Part shown: one piece after another, positions 24,701 through 39,700 of the stretch
Numbering within the stretch: the stretch's first letter is position 1
Layout: the number at the start of each line of letters is the position of its first letter
Source of the DNA: Rhabdornis inornatus
Taxonomy: Eukaryota > Chordata > Aves > Passeriformes > Rhabdornithidae
Assembly: GCA_013397075.1 (NCBI GenBank)
Contig: VWZS01007473.1
Coordinates: 372,001-436,000 of the forward strand
Length of the DNA stretch: 64,000 bases
Direction: 5' to 3'
Position numbers and translations under genes: made by a program
Notes under the pieces: model-generated
Told to the model about the DNA's origin: nothing
What the model saw: only the letters and a program-made list of their open reading frames with translations
Databases searched by the model: none

Positions 24701-27700
24701 GTTATCAGATAGACATAAATATATAGGCCAACAAATGTAATATAGAAGTCTGAAGATCAGTTCTTTCCTGGGCGTATCATGAAATCACCTGCTGGAGGCG
24801 TGAAGGGAAAAAAGAGTAGAGATAATCAGGGCTGATTATTGTGAGATACAGGTGAGAAATAAGTTCTACTGCAGAATGTCACAGCATTGCCCTGCTCTCT
24901 TTGAAGGAACCGGGGAGAAGCAGGAAAGACATAAATTGCTTTGCTTCATTAATTCATTTTCTCTTTAGTTTTCAAACATGTTCATGATTTTATTTTCAAA
25001 GAGTTGTTTCTAATTTCTGTTGCAAATAGCTATTTCGAAGCTCTGGGGGGCAATTTTAGGCCTTTTTTCCCCCTAATTCATTTTCCATGCTTAGTTTCAC
25101 ATTAAGTGTCTTCCTTAAATAGATGGATTTTTTATTTTTTTTTTTTTTAATTTGTGGTGCTATTTCATTTTATGTCTTAGAGCCATTTGTTTATGGCCAT
25201 AGTTCTCAGCTCAGGGAAATAACGAAAGTTTTTTTCCAAACAGCTCAAATTATGTATTAATGTATTAATGTGTTAGAGAACATATGTTGATGTTTTGCTA
25301 ATCACTTCTTACTTTAAGAAAAGACATAGTGAGAAGAATTGAAAATGCCAGTTACATAATCTTGCATTGCTCATGTTACCTGGTTTGTTTCTTTTTAAAC
25401 CTACTTCTGTCAGCAAACTATTATTGATTTAAGTATAATGTTACGTTAGTGTGTCTTTAGAAATTCCTTTTGGTTGGTAACACCCAATGCTGCACACACT
25501 TGATGGAAGAACAGCTAATCTACATAACTGTGGAAAGCTTATGAAGGAGTTTCATTTTTGCAGCTTCTCTGGAAGAATGGTCTTACCCATTCTTTGACTT
25601 GTGCTATACCTGTAGTATTACTGCTCTGTACTTGTCATGTAGTTGTTAAAGTACAGCTACATCTTTCACCAGATACCAGCCAGACCAAGAGCTGAATTAA
25701 CAGTCAGGAAGAAAAGTTCCTGTGCTGCAATCTCACTGTTACTTAATATGTGCTCTGCAGAAGCCAGTGTGACCACAGGATTTTGAGTTTTGTCCTATTC
25801 ACAACTTGTTCTCCCAACTGAGTACTGCAGTGTAATATAACATTGCAACCTGCAGTGCATTTTCCTGCACAAAAATACTCTTTTCTGTGTAGCTCAATAT
25901 AATAAATTTGTTTTGTAGAGACTGTTTTGTTTTGCTGTTTTTATTTTAGTGATGATCAGTTCTCTAAAGCAGATTATAGTGTTTTCAAATGTTAGTAACT
26001 AGTTTGATACTGCTGTTTTTATCCGGTGAACCCAATTTACAAATTAATCGTACAGTTAAATAGGCAGTGTCTCATTTATTGGTACTGAGGGGTTGGAAAT
26101 GTTATGTAATATCCTAATAATCTTAAGTATTTGAAACTGTGAGTGACGAGGAATTATTTTCTTTGACTGAACATTATTTCTTCAGCTGGAATTTGTTGTC
26201 CTCAGATTCTTGGAGAAACCAGAATGGAAGGTTAGGGAGAGAAACTGCAAAGTAAGCCAAATAATGCTGTTAAACAAGCCTTGATTAAGGTGGAGGAGAA
26301 AATACAGACCTTAACAAAGCAACAGACTTCACTGACCTTCATGTCAGACTTCATCAGCAATCTGACCAATATGATCTAGTGACAATCTCCATAATTTTTT
26401 GTATAGCACCATTTCGTAGAGACACATCAGCTTATTTTATATTTTTCCTTCTGATCCTGGATGGTAGCGCTCTGCTGTTACACTGCTTTAGGAAATCGCT
26501 GTTGAAATACTGGTGCTTGTGGGAGATCTGTTATGTATCAGCTTTGCTCCCATACTCTGAAAAGAGTGTTTCAATTTTGCTTTTGAACCCTAAAATTAAA
26601 AGTATCATATGCTTACATGAAAGAGAAAATAACAATTTAATTAGTTGAATATAAGTGGATACCAGAGGTACATTATTTCATGTTTGTTATCAAATGTTGA
26701 CCTTTGGTTTTAGGTACAGCTGAAGTATTGCTTAGTGTCCCAGAACATGCAGCTCATGTTAGGGGAAATTTTGGCTAAAACCTCTATCTCTTTTATTTTT
26801 CCTGCATGGCAGAAGAGAAGATCAAATCGTCAAGTTAAAAGGAAAAAATATGCTGAAGAAGGAGAAGGGAAACAGTCAGAAGAAGAAGCAGCTAAAGTTT
26901 CTGTTAAAATCAAGAAGAATTCTGCCCCTTTACCTGCCGAACAGCCTTTACAATTATTTGTGGTAAGTAAAAATTGGCTTGGTCTGTGGGAATTTTCTGT
27001 TTGTCTCAAGTAGGTCAGTGAATAAAGCTCCTAACTTGGAACACGTTATTATTTCTAAGCCATAGTTCAGTGTGACATTTTGTTAAAATCTTGAAAAATA
27101 GAAGAAATTATTTCTTACTATTTTTTGTGTTACAAACATCTGTTGACTTAATTGAAATAAAGAATAAGACTAAGGATGGGTACATCTCAAGTAATTTTTA
27201 TAGGCATATGAAAAAGCTCTGTTCTAATGTTACCATAAGTTATAGAAGCATCATATTATTTGGGGGAGCTCTGCTTACTGAGGTATTTATAAAGGACACG
27301 CCCCCTCTCCCCACAACCCTTTCAGGTTTACACTTCACTGTTCAAACCTAGTGTCGAGCCATTCAAGGTAAACAGAGTGGCAGGGAGAAACAGGAAAAAA
27401 GTGTTTGAGATACTTGAAAGAGTGCCAGCAGTTTTAAGGGAAGGAGAATGGTGGTGTAATTGGGAATAAATCAGACAAGAGGGAGGGTGACTGGCTGTTG
27501 CAAGCAACTTCTATAGATCACCTCTGTCTCTGGAACCATAGTCCCAGTTGTGGCAGAGCCACGTAATACCATCTGTGCCTCATCTAAGCCCTGGTGGAAT
27601 TCTCAGCCATGACCTCCTCTCTCTTATTCCATGGCATGTTTGTTGCCTGTGTGCAGAGTAGATGGATCAGACTGAGTTTGCCACATGCTGGGTTTCTTTC

Positions 27701-30700
27701 CTCTTTTTCCACCTGTCAGTCAGAGTTCTTCTCCACTTGTGTGTAACTGAATTCTGGGTATGTCCAGTGCATCAGTTTAACTCAGCAGGGCATTCCCAGT
27801 GTCTGGCAAGCATCAGAATCTCCAGTGCTTGAACTGAATGTGTTTGGCAGGTGAGCACTGCAGCTGATGCTATTTGGAAGTGCCAGACTTACTGTGCTTT
27901 TGCATGTAAACCTTTCTAGATGGAGACCTGGATCTTAAATTTTACTCCCAGCCTGTTAGGGAATGCTGCTGGTCAAGGTCAGATTTACCTTTCTTGCTCA
28001 TCTTCTGACAAGCCACATGTGGTTGAAGGCTGAGAGAGAGAGCATTTGCTGCGGTTTTATAATCTCATTGTTTTCCTGTGTTTATAGGAAAATCCAAGTG
28101 AGGAAGATGCAGCAATTGTAGACAAAATCTTATCCTCCAGGGTAATAAAGAAAGAAGTAAGTGATTGTCATGGGATAAAATAATTTATTTGAAAAAGGGG
28201 TTTGCCTCTCTCATTTTACATTTCCCTTGAACTTTCTTTTCTAGATATCTGCTGGGATGACAGTAGACACAGAAGAGTTTTTTGTCAAATACAAGAACTA
28301 GTAAGTATTAACAAGTTGTTTCATTGGATGTGTTGACTGAACTGTTTAGTATCATATTTATATACTCAGGTTTTGTATTGTTTGAAGGTTACTTTGTCAT
28401 CTATTGAGATATTTCTTTTCCAATTTAATCTTTACATTTCTAAGAATCTGTAATATGGTGGTAGTAATTGTAAAACTGTGAGTTTTGTGAAACCAGCACT
28501 GTCCAATAATTTGGCAGCCTTTATTTGCCAAAGAACAGAATTTTTTAGAGATGATATTTATTAAATTAGAAGATATATTTATTAAATTCAGCAGAGACTA
28601 CATGCCTAAGGCAAATTTTAATTTCATTAATTTAAATCAGAGGTGTTTTGTGAACCTAGATTAGATTTACAGTGTCATGCATTTAGGAGATGCTGATGTA
28701 GTATTTGGACTTAGAGTCTCAAAAAAAAAAAAAAAAGGAAAACTTGCGATAGAAATGATTTTACATCAAAAACAAGAAATAAAAAAAAATTGAAGAAAAA
28801 ATATTTTCTCCATATTTTATTGTCATTTTCATATCTATTTTCCTGTCACTACTCAATCTTGATGTTGAAAATCCAAGCTTACTTCAAATTTTACATATGT
28901 GAATAATTTAATCAGATTTTTGCTATAATAAATATAATTTTTCTTTTGAGACTCTGGTTCCACATGTTGTTGGAAACCATTTACCTTGTGTTCTTCTGAA
29001 AGGGTAAAATCTGTCTTTTCATCTGAGAATGAGTAATCCCCAGCTGTACTTTCTTTCTAGCATATCTTTAGAAAGCTTAAAAAATGATAAAAATACACTA
29101 AAAAGGGGCTGTGAGGAAGAAATCTGTGTACTTCTGTAATGTAATTTCAGAAGGGCTCTCCTGGGGTCAGGTAGATGCTGTGGGTACTGATGCTGCTGCT
29201 TCCTCCTCCTTTGACTCAGAGCTTCTCTGCCAGCCCAGCCAGGGCAGGTTCCTCTCTGCCATGGGCTCTGCTGCTCCTCCTGAGCTTTCCATGGGCTGAG
29301 CTGTGATCCAGCAGTGCCTGTGGAAAGGTGGTCACAGAAGGTACATGGGAAAATCAGACCCAATGGTTGAAGGCATTTCTATCTCTGGGTACTTTCTGAT
29401 GGAAGTGTCAGATTTTAAACTTGACTTGTTTAAGCTCACTTGAAATAAGCTTGTTTCTCTTCTTAGGACACACGAAAGTAATTTGTGAATCTATAGAATT
29501 CTACAGATTCCAGTTCAAAAACGCTGCCTTAACTAGGTGCTGCAAGATAATTATTTGGAAGAATAAATCTTTGATTTTTATGGTGGATTCTGTTACTTTA
29601 ACTGTATATTAAAAATAGATAGTAAGCTTTTGCTTTCACCAATGTGTTAATGTCGGTCTCTGTGATTTTAGCTCGTATCTCCACTGTGAGTGGGCCACAG
29701 AACAACAGCTTTTAAAGGATAAAAGAATCCAACAGAAAATAAAACGATTCAAAGTAAGGAAAGCACAAAGAGCTCACTTTTTTGCGGATGTGAGTATGAA
29801 ATAAAAATTAAATAAGCTTTTTTTTTCCTTGTAAAATTGTGATGAGTAGTTTGGTTTTATATAAAAGAGCTGATTGTTAGGGACTAAAAATGAGCCTTTG
29901 GTGTTGTTTGTGGCAGGGAGTGGATTATTTAATGTAATTTAAAGAAGTGAGTCTTTTGGAGTCACTGAACTAACCTGCCTTACATGGTCTAAATGTGGAA
30001 TTGGTTGAGTAACTACTTAGAAGTGGTTAGGAGGGAAGGATTATGTCAGTATGGCTAGTTTCTCCAGGAGTTCCGCAAGACAGCACTTCATTCCAGAATG
30101 AGTAGATCTAGTGTCAAATCCCTCTTTAGTGAGTATTGCCCAAGAGAACCAAGGGGGTGTGTGCAGGGCGCTGGTGTGGGATTTAAGCTCTGTGCAAAAA
30201 CCTCAATAATTTCCAACTACTAAATTCACTTTGTGTACAATGAGACCATGTCTTAGCAAATACCAACTATTTTTGCCTCTCTACTGATTTTATTAATCTT
30301 TCTCTGCAGATGGAAGAGGAACCTTTTAATCCTGACTATGTTGAAGTAGACCGGGTATTAGAAGTGTCTCTTTGTGAAGATAAAGACACTGGTGAGGTAA
30401 ATGTCTTAAAGCAAGTCAGGAAGATACAGCTCCAAGTAGTGTTTGACAATTGTAATTTTATCAGATCTCAGAGTAACACTTCAATGATTTGAAAGTTTCA
30501 ATAATATTTTTAATATGAGACATGATAGTCTTATCCTTTCCTGTGCTAGCTGTGGATTTGAAAGAGAAATCAGTTTTTAATAGCTTATATTTTTATTGTT
30601 ATTAACAGGTCATACTAGGCAAAGCTTAGGTATTGACTGACATAAATGTGAGGTTCAGTAATTTTCTTGGGAGTTCCATCAAAAAGCTGATCCCATATAC

Positions 30701-33700
30701 TGTCCTGTCTCTCTGATAGTGGCATGGGGTCACTGGTAATAAAAGCTTAGGCTTTTTGAAGTGATTTAAAGTGCTTTGGTAGCCACCAGTGAACCTTTAC
30801 CTCTGTATTTATTAAAAATCTGTTTTTTAATTAAAATTACCTCTTCTGGAAAGCTATTACAGAAAAAAAACATTCTGAGATTAAAAAAAAGAAAACAGAA
30901 AAGCAAGTCAAGCAATTAAATTGCCAAAATTCAGAAAGAATCTGAGACAAGTGGAGATCAAAGACTGAGAAGAAAGTTGTTGATTAAGTCTGTTGGAATA
31001 TCTATAATACTTATTCTGCTTATGTGGATAGCAAAATGAGCAGACTTTTACCCAGTGATTTCTACATTAATCTTCCTAAAGCAGGGTTGAGAGTTAGAAT
31101 GACTTTTCATTATATGCAGCAGATTTGCTATTGTTAAACTTTTAGAAAAAAAATTTCTGTATGTTGTTTATCAAGAGTTTTGTTGGTAAGACCTCTGGTT
31201 TAGAAGCTCTAAAGCTCTGGTTTAGGCCTAGGTAGCCTGATTCGGAGAGTGGAGGAGATGTCCTGGGTAGCACTTCTGCAGTTAGTTCTGCCACCCTGCC
31301 CCATTTCCACAAATATCACAAATACTGTAATTTCTCTTTACTGGGGCTAAAACAAGATTTGCTTGTGGGTATATGAGATTGAAAAGCACTCCACAGGTTA
31401 CTGAGCTGTGTGACAGCTGCATCTAGAGAGTGGCAGTCTGGGGAACCAAGGATAAGTAGGTAGATAACAGAAATCTACATGGAATATTTAAAAAATTGTC
31501 AGAAATATGCTTTTGATTCCAGCTCTCGTGTAAGCAAACTACTCTAATAGTAAGGCATATTAACAGTCTGTATACTAAATTAAAAACTGATAACATTCAG
31601 AATTTTCTTCTGCAGCCTGTTATTTACTATTTAGTAAAATGGTGTTCATTGCCATATGAAGACAGTACGTGGGAGCTGAAAGAAGATGTAGATCAAGCAA
31701 AAATAGAAGAATTTGAACAATTGCAAGCTTCCAGGCCTGACTCAAGGAGATTGGTAAAATTATATCTAATTTACTTGTCTGTCTTGGTAGATCTGGATTG
31801 GTTTTCCCAACTTTAAACTCCTGTGTTAAAACATAAGGCTTATTGACATTCTGTGTAAAGCATCTGAGTGCCTTGTTACTTAGGAATAATAAAATATTCA
31901 GGTAGGCATAGACAAATACTCCTATCTTAGTTGTTACTCTAAAAAAATAAAAATTTTTGCTTAGGGGAAAAACTGAAGTGCTATGGCTTTCTGAGTTTCT
32001 GACTGAGCAATGAGCCACACGATGAAACTGAGAATCACAGAACTGAACATCTTTAAAGTGAGCAGAAACCAGGATGACGTATTAGCACCCTTTTATAGAG
32101 AAGAGAGTTAAATTTTGTGCTTCAGCACTGAGGGGCATTGGCAAATGAGATCTGTCAAACAGGTTCTGTAATTTCTTCCTGCTTTTATTTTTCTTCTTGT
32201 CGCTAAAGAGCTAGCTGAAAGGAAGAAAAATACCTGTAATTAGGAAATGTGTTTTATCTTGAAATTATCAATCTTCTGTCTCCTAGAGCAGGAGAAAGCA
32301 AAATAGTTCTATTTCAAGTCCTGTATGTCATTGTCAGAGTAGGACATGTGTCCTGCGTGGTGTAGTACAACACTTGTTCCAGCTTACTTCTTTTACATGA
32401 CTAAATATGCACAGTGTTTTAATTTGGAGGCTTTGGAATTTATTTTAATGGTTTTTCCATCTACAGATAATGACAGTAGTCACGATTAACATCTTCATAT
32501 TATATTGAGTTCATTTTCGTAGTATTTATTTAAAATCCTGACATTTTGGCATGTGGGAAGAAGAGCTTTTATACCTCTGTTACCATATTTGGTTGTGAAA
32601 GAAAAAGATGATTAAAGCGCAACTGTACAACTGACAGTCATCTCAGCATCAGCAACAAGTATTTTTGCTTCAGGCTCCAGCAGCTACAAAAAATATTTGC
32701 TGACTGCAGCCCTGCAAGCAGGAGCGTGGCTGCTCCGAGAGTGGGGGAGTGGACAGATGGCAGCTGGTGGGAGAGGGGAGGAAGCCACAGCTGCTGGGGA
32801 GGGACAGCTTCTGCTGTGCCCAGACCTGGGCTCAGGTGATGCTGGCGCTGCCAGTGCAGAGACAGAAAATTCACATGGAAAATTCAGAGCTCCTGCTAAA
32901 ATTACTTCACTTGAATGTGTGAGTTTGTTCATGTTGGGATGAAGGAGCTATCAGAAGAGTTTTCTGCTGGAATCCTACCTAGTATCAGTCAAAAACTGCA
33001 TGATTTTACCTCTAAGTTGTCTGCTAAGCTAGAGGCCAGGCTGTTCTGGCTCCAGGCTTGGGAACTTGTGTGTGTTTATATTTACATAAATATTTTATAT
33101 GTGGCCTCTCAGCTTTCCTTAGCTTGCAATGGCCCTGAAGGTGATACACCTCGATACTCTGTTTTGTCATGGCCTTTGTATCATGACCCTGCCGATGCTG
33201 ATGCTGTTTTGATCTGATCCCTTGGGGAAATCACTTCGGGACACTAAACCTCTCAGAAGTTTATTTTTTGTGCTACCGGCCCTGGCTTCCTGCATTGGCA
33301 GTGGGGTGGAGTGACCAGCAGTGCAGGGCAAGTGCAGAAGGGAGAGGTTAAGGTCACAGTAACTGTGTAGGTGCCCAGACTGCTTCAGCATCAGCTTCCA
33401 GAGCTGCTTAAGACTACACGGATGTTGTTAATCCCAATACTCAGTTGGCTGTCTTGTAGGTCAGCTGCCTGTTCTGAGAGTTGCCAAAGTGAAACTTCAT
33501 GTAGTCTTGAAATTTCATACATAAATGAATTTGTGTGCCATATTATTCCTGCCAAAGTATTTGTATTCTATTTTGTAGAAACCAGTTGCTTAATTTATGA
33601 TGCAGACTTAAATGAATTTTAAAAATAGGAATTCATAGAGCAAAATAAATACAAATTTCCGATTTCTGCAGACAGTTAATTAGTAAGTGATGTTAACAAT

Positions 33701-36700
33701 GACACTTCACTTTTAAGGTTGAATAATAACATTCTACATCTAAAATTATACACTCACAAAATAACGGGGTTAGATATTTTGGAAAAACAAAGCATGTATC
33801 TATCTGTACATATTTTAATCTTTCCCTTGAAGGACCGACCACCTCCAAACTCCTGGAAGAAGATAGAACAGTCCAGGGAATATAAAAATGGCAATCAGCT
33901 CAGGGAATATCAACTGGAAGGACTTAACTGGCTCCTATTCAACTGGTACAATAGGTATATGCATGGATTATTTTTTAATGTGTGTTTTAAAATGCATGGA
34001 GTGGATCACTTTTGTTGGGGATGAACACTTTTAACTAAATTTATTGCAGTTTCTCTGCTTATAGCTAAAAGGATGTAACTGGAACAAATTTCTCTCCCTT
34101 TGGGTGTGCAAGGATGTCTTATCAACAAAAATTAACAAAATATTAAAATAATGCAACTGACATAACTGAAAATAAATTTTCAGTGGCTATGAGGAAATTA
34201 AAGCAAAATAACTGAAGTGCAAGCTTTCATAATTGGTAAACAACTTGCATCTTTCTAAACGGTTGCTAGAAATAGTACAATAAAATTATGTCTCTTCAAA
34301 AGTAAGGCTAGTAAATAATTGCATTATCTGTATTTTAAGATTAAGTTAACTTTTGTGCATTAATGCTATGTGTTACGAACAGAAATATAATCACGTGGAA
34401 AATCTTTTGCAGAATGATGTATTTTCTCTACGTTGATTTTCTGTTAATGAATCTTCCTGCTTGCTGTATTTCCGAAGTACCAGTTGCATGTCCCTTCTAG
34501 AGATGATGGCAGCAGGTGTAGCATTTTACCATGTGTGTTACTGGTCTGCAGAAGGAAATCTGATTTTCTCATTCAAGCAGTGCAGAGCTGTGTGACATCT
34601 GCAGGCAGAGTGAAGGGCTGGAATGTATGGCTGAAGGCAAGCATGGAGTGGTGCTTCATGCAGCAGTTTAGTTATAGGCGTCTGTCTAGTTCTGGAATCA
34701 AAAAGGGAAGTTTGCTAATGATGCTCTTAGGCACTCCTTTCGTGTGAGTGTAGCTGGAATACTTCCCATGTGTGATTTTTAGGGAATCTTCAGTAATTTC
34801 TAGCAGTTTGTCAAGGTGAACGTGCATGTAGGAAACCTGCTTAATTTAAATTCCTTTAATTAGGGCAAAGATAGTCCCAAAAGACTATTTCTGGAATATT
34901 TTTGTAGGAGAACTTCACAGAACGTTCCATTCTTAGGTTTTGACAGTGCTAAACCTGATGCAAAGCTTTACGCAAAGCACATTTTTTTCACCTTAACCAG
35001 GGAGTGCTTTCAAGGATCTTTTTACAGTGCCTCAGTCTTGACTGTTGTTGTAAACTGGTATATTTGAGCTTTGTTTTTGTAAATTGTTCATTTTAATAAC
35101 AGCTTTAGGGTATGTACTCTCTTTGATGATAGTAATAAATAAATATTTTTTGCTTTCAGGCGAAATTGCATTTTAGCAGATGAAATGGGCCTTGGCAAAA
35201 CCATTCAGTCCATTACATTCCTGTATGAAATCCTCCTGACTGGTATAAGAGGCCCTTTCCTGATCATAGCTCCGCTTTCCACCATAACAAACTGGGAGAG
35301 GGAATTCCGCACATGGACTGACCTGAATGTTGTGGTGTACCACGGAAGTATGATCAGCAGGCAGATGATTCAGCAGTATGAAATGTACTTCAGGGACTCC
35401 CAGGTATTGTAACATCACTTGTGTGCAGTAACTCACCCAAAACATGGCTCAGATGGCAGCAATGACAAGGGCACTTGACATTATCTGTGTTTTTATCTTG
35501 GTGAAAGTCACTTTGCGTTTCAGGATGTTATATATGAGCATCTTCAACAAATGCTTACTGGAAAAATTTAGTGGCAGTGTTTGCAGCAAGATGTGTGTGT
35601 TGTTTCACTGTGCTGAGTAATTTTGCAATTGAATAGCAGTGACGTTGGTACTCTTGTGGAGATTAAAGTGTACACAGATGGTTGCAGTTGGGTCCTGAAT
35701 TTGAAGAGCAGGGAGAAAAAAAAATAGTGATTAAGCTCTGCTACCTTTATATAGCTGTTGATTTCCTTTTGCTCGTGTTAACTGTGTACAGTCTGAACTT
35801 GCTTTTCTGAAATGCATGCCGTTAAATGACATTAGAAAAACTTGAAACCTGACTATTTTAAAAGTTTTACTTTCCTTTTTTATATGTTGTGCATAAAGGA
35901 TTTTTTTAATTGTCGTGGTGTTTCTTCAAAATTGATGGAGCTGAGAACTTTTTATTAATTAGTGCTAAATATCAAAATTACATCTTGTTTGCCTAGTGAG
36001 TGATTCTGTACTGCCTTGCTGAAGGCCTTACATGTTCTCCTTGTCAGACCAGTGGAGTAAACTGAAAAAAAAGTTCTCATTTAGTTCTCAGGTGATAATA
36101 CTGTGATTACTTACTGTATGTTAACTGTATTAACATCATATATTTTGATTGATTGGCTGTAGAATTTTTCCTGTCACTCTTCCAGATTTTCTTAGCATTA
36201 AAAATGGGATTTTATCTATATGCACATTTTGAAACAGTTCTAGTAGATGGTTATATCTGTAATTTAAAATTAATTTTTTAAGTATTTTAAAATTTTGTCA
36301 TTTAAAGTTATTTTTTTCTGTTGCTTAGATAATACTGGATTTGGGCCCATGAATAATTACTCATTAGTATTAGTTAAAGAGTTACAAAGATTATTAAGTG
36401 TGAGGACAAAGCAGTTCGTAGTATAAAATCCAGTATCTGGCTCCTGGCAAAATTTCAACAACAAAATCTGTAAATTGAGTAGATGGGAGGGAATGTAACA
36501 AATTGTGTGTGTTGATGATTTTCTAGGGCCGCATTGTTCGAGGCACCTACAGGTTCCAGGCCATAATCACAACTTTTGAAATGATTCTTGGTGGGTGCCC
36601 AGAATTAAATGCAATTGAGTGGCGGTGTGTTATTATTGATGAAGCTCACAGACTGAAGAACAAAAACTGCAAACTTTTGGAAGGACTAAAATTAATGAAC

Positions 36701-39700
36701 CTTGTGAGTAACTACAGTTGACTTTATGGGGTTGATTTTAGCTCAGTATAGTATGATAATAAATTAAAAATTTGCTTTTCATGCCAAAAAAGACCTCAAG
36801 CAGTGTTTCTTGAGAGATAGCTATTCCTGATACTCTTCAAACATATGTGGTTTTGATAGCTTATGCTGGTATATTTGTGATTAAACAAAATGTGGCAAGT
36901 TCTCACTGTAAGCACAATCTCTTTCTGATGATACTGTTGTATAGTGTTTGTTTTGATTAGAATGAAAATAGCATTTAAAATTTGCTTTAGTTTTTGTGCA
37001 GTGTGTTAAAATTTAGGAAGTATTTGAAGTATTTTATTTAACAATAAAAGCACACAAGTAGTAGAATTTTTAAACAGAATGATTGTCTAGTCCAGTAGTT
37101 AAGATTTTATTTTATACAGCTAAAGATTTTTAAAAGCTGGTACTACTATGTATTAGATGCACCATGGCTAGTTTTGCATTTTTTTATTGCTTCATTATTA
37201 CTTTCCTGTGTGTTCTCAGAAGTCCTCTGAGTTGCTTTCTGATACATGCTCGGTGAATATTTTTCACACATTAGAGAGGGAGGATTATAAATCTGTGAAT
37301 ATTACAGGCAAAGTTGAAGTGTTCTCTCAGTCCTTCATTACAGATGTAGGAAAATTTAAAGGAAAGCGACTAGAAAATACCTATTGGTGTTTTTTTAATA
37401 AATCTGCTTATCTGTATTACTTGTGTGCTTAGTGACACACAGAACTAATATTCTCAGGTTTTGATGCTCAGACTTAACACAAACATTTTTGCAAATGTGT
37501 GCAGATAAAGTTATGTAAGTTTTTTTTCTCTTGTCTAGGAGCATAAAGTGCTATTAACAGGTACCCCACTGCAGAACACAGTAGAAGAATTATTTAGCCT
37601 TCTTCATTTTCTGGAACCATTGCGTTTTCCTGCTGAATCTACATTCATGCAAGAGTTTGGAGACCTTAAAACAGAGGAACAGGTATGAGTTCATCTGAGC
37701 TTTAGAGTTTAGGAGGGATTACCTTTTTTCATGTTCCAACAAATGGTTGTGCTTCCTTTAGGTTCAGAAACTACAAGCTATCCTGAAACCCATGATGCTC
37801 AGGAGATTGAAAGAAGATGTAGAAAAAAAGCTGGCTCCTAAGGAGGAAACAATAATTGAAGTAGAACTAACTAATATTCAGAAGAAATATTACCGAGCGA
37901 TTTTGGAGAAAAATTTTGCTTTCTTGTCCAAAGGAGCAGGGCAGGCAAATGTACCCAATCTGGTTAACACGATGATGGAACTCAGAAAGTGTTGTAACCA
38001 CCCTTATCTCATCAAAGGTAAATACAGGATAAGGACTGGGTTTTTTTGTTTTGTTTTGCTTTGTTTTTTAAAATTTATCTTTTATTTAGAATACGTAAGA
38101 ATTTTGTAATAATTCTTCAATGTGTTCTTCGGATTTTCCAAGGATTGGATTAGGTGGAAACATTTTTCTGAGAAATACAAGACAAAGTTGAGACATTTGC
38201 ATCTTTGAGGCCCAAGGCTTGAACTTGTTCTGTAAGATTTCACAGAATATTTAGAAGCAATTATCTCATGGGAATGGTATAGCTCTTTAAAAGCAGTATG
38301 AACAAAAACTTCTAGGTCTAAGTTTTAAAATTAATGCTTCTCTCAAGTGATATAATCTCTGTCAGTCTTCATTGCTTTGCTTGCTTGATAACTGGTGTTT
38401 TTCCTGACTTGCAAGAAAATGCACTTCATGCTCCAAAAGTTTTGGCTGTGTTTTTAGAAGTAATTTTCAAAATACTGTTTTTTTTGCAAAGACTCATGAC
38501 CCATTTAGAGCATTGCAAAGACAAAATAACTTTTTTTTAGTAGGTTTTTTTTTTACATACAATACTTGAAAAACAGGTATTTTAGTTTTTGGAATTTGGA
38601 GGAAGGGGTTCACCTCATTCAAGGTGCTTTTTCTGTGTTGTTTTGCTTAAATAATAAAGACTTGTTTTCAAAGCTGATAAAATAGATGTTCTTGCTTAGA
38701 CTTCAGATCCATCCAGAACTCTGTTCTGTGTCCATCAGTGGCTAAAGGGGGATATTTAGAGTACAGCACAGATTTTGGTAACTTAGATTCGAGTGTATGC
38801 GGAGATACTTGTGAAGATACATCCGTACATAAGGAAATATATTCTTTGATAGGTGCTGAAGAGAAGATCCTTGGAGAGTTTAAAGAAACATACAGTCCAA
38901 GTGCTCCTGACTTCCACCTGCAAGCAATGATCCAGTCTGCTGGTAAATTGGTTCTTATTGATAAGCTTCTTCCAAAAATGAAAGCAGGAGGCCACAAGGT
39001 CCTTATCTTTTCTCAAATGGTGCGCTGCCTTGATATTCTGGAGGATTACCTTATACATAAAAGGTAAGACTCACCTTCTATCCTGTAGTATATTGTTCTG
39101 TGTGAATGGTAGTGCAGGATTAGTGACAGCAGCACCCCAAAGCTGGGAGTTCTGTTTTCTCAGTTTGCTAATCAGCGTGTAACTTTGTGTTCTGTGATCA
39201 TTTGTTCACAACAAATTAAAAACTTAAGAGAAAAACTAAAGATTTGTCTAATTTGAGTAAACCATGTGCCTTCAGTCTGTTGCTTTTTCCATTAAACATA
39301 AAAAATAGTTATGTATATACTGGTTTTGCATCTTCTGTCAGAAGCCAGGTGAGTTCAAGTTTATCATTGCTTGTCCAAACCCCAGGAAGCACTGAATGCG
39401 TTCTTTACTTACGCAGTGTTAAACTGGGACCAGATGGGTCCAAGATACAGCTCCTTTCTTCCAAAGGAATATAAACACAAAGTGATAAACAACTGGGGGG
39501 GTGTTTTTTATTAATGTAAAAGTGCAAATGTTCTTCTTTCTTTGTCTTTGCTAAATTGACTGCTTTGATTTTTGCAACAGAACTGAACTGCCAGCCATAA
39601 AGCTGCTCCTTAGGCTGGCTTTTGCCATCACATGTAGTTGCACCCTCTGATTGGTACAAACTATTGACTCCATGGAAACTAAATGCTTATTTGAGCATGC

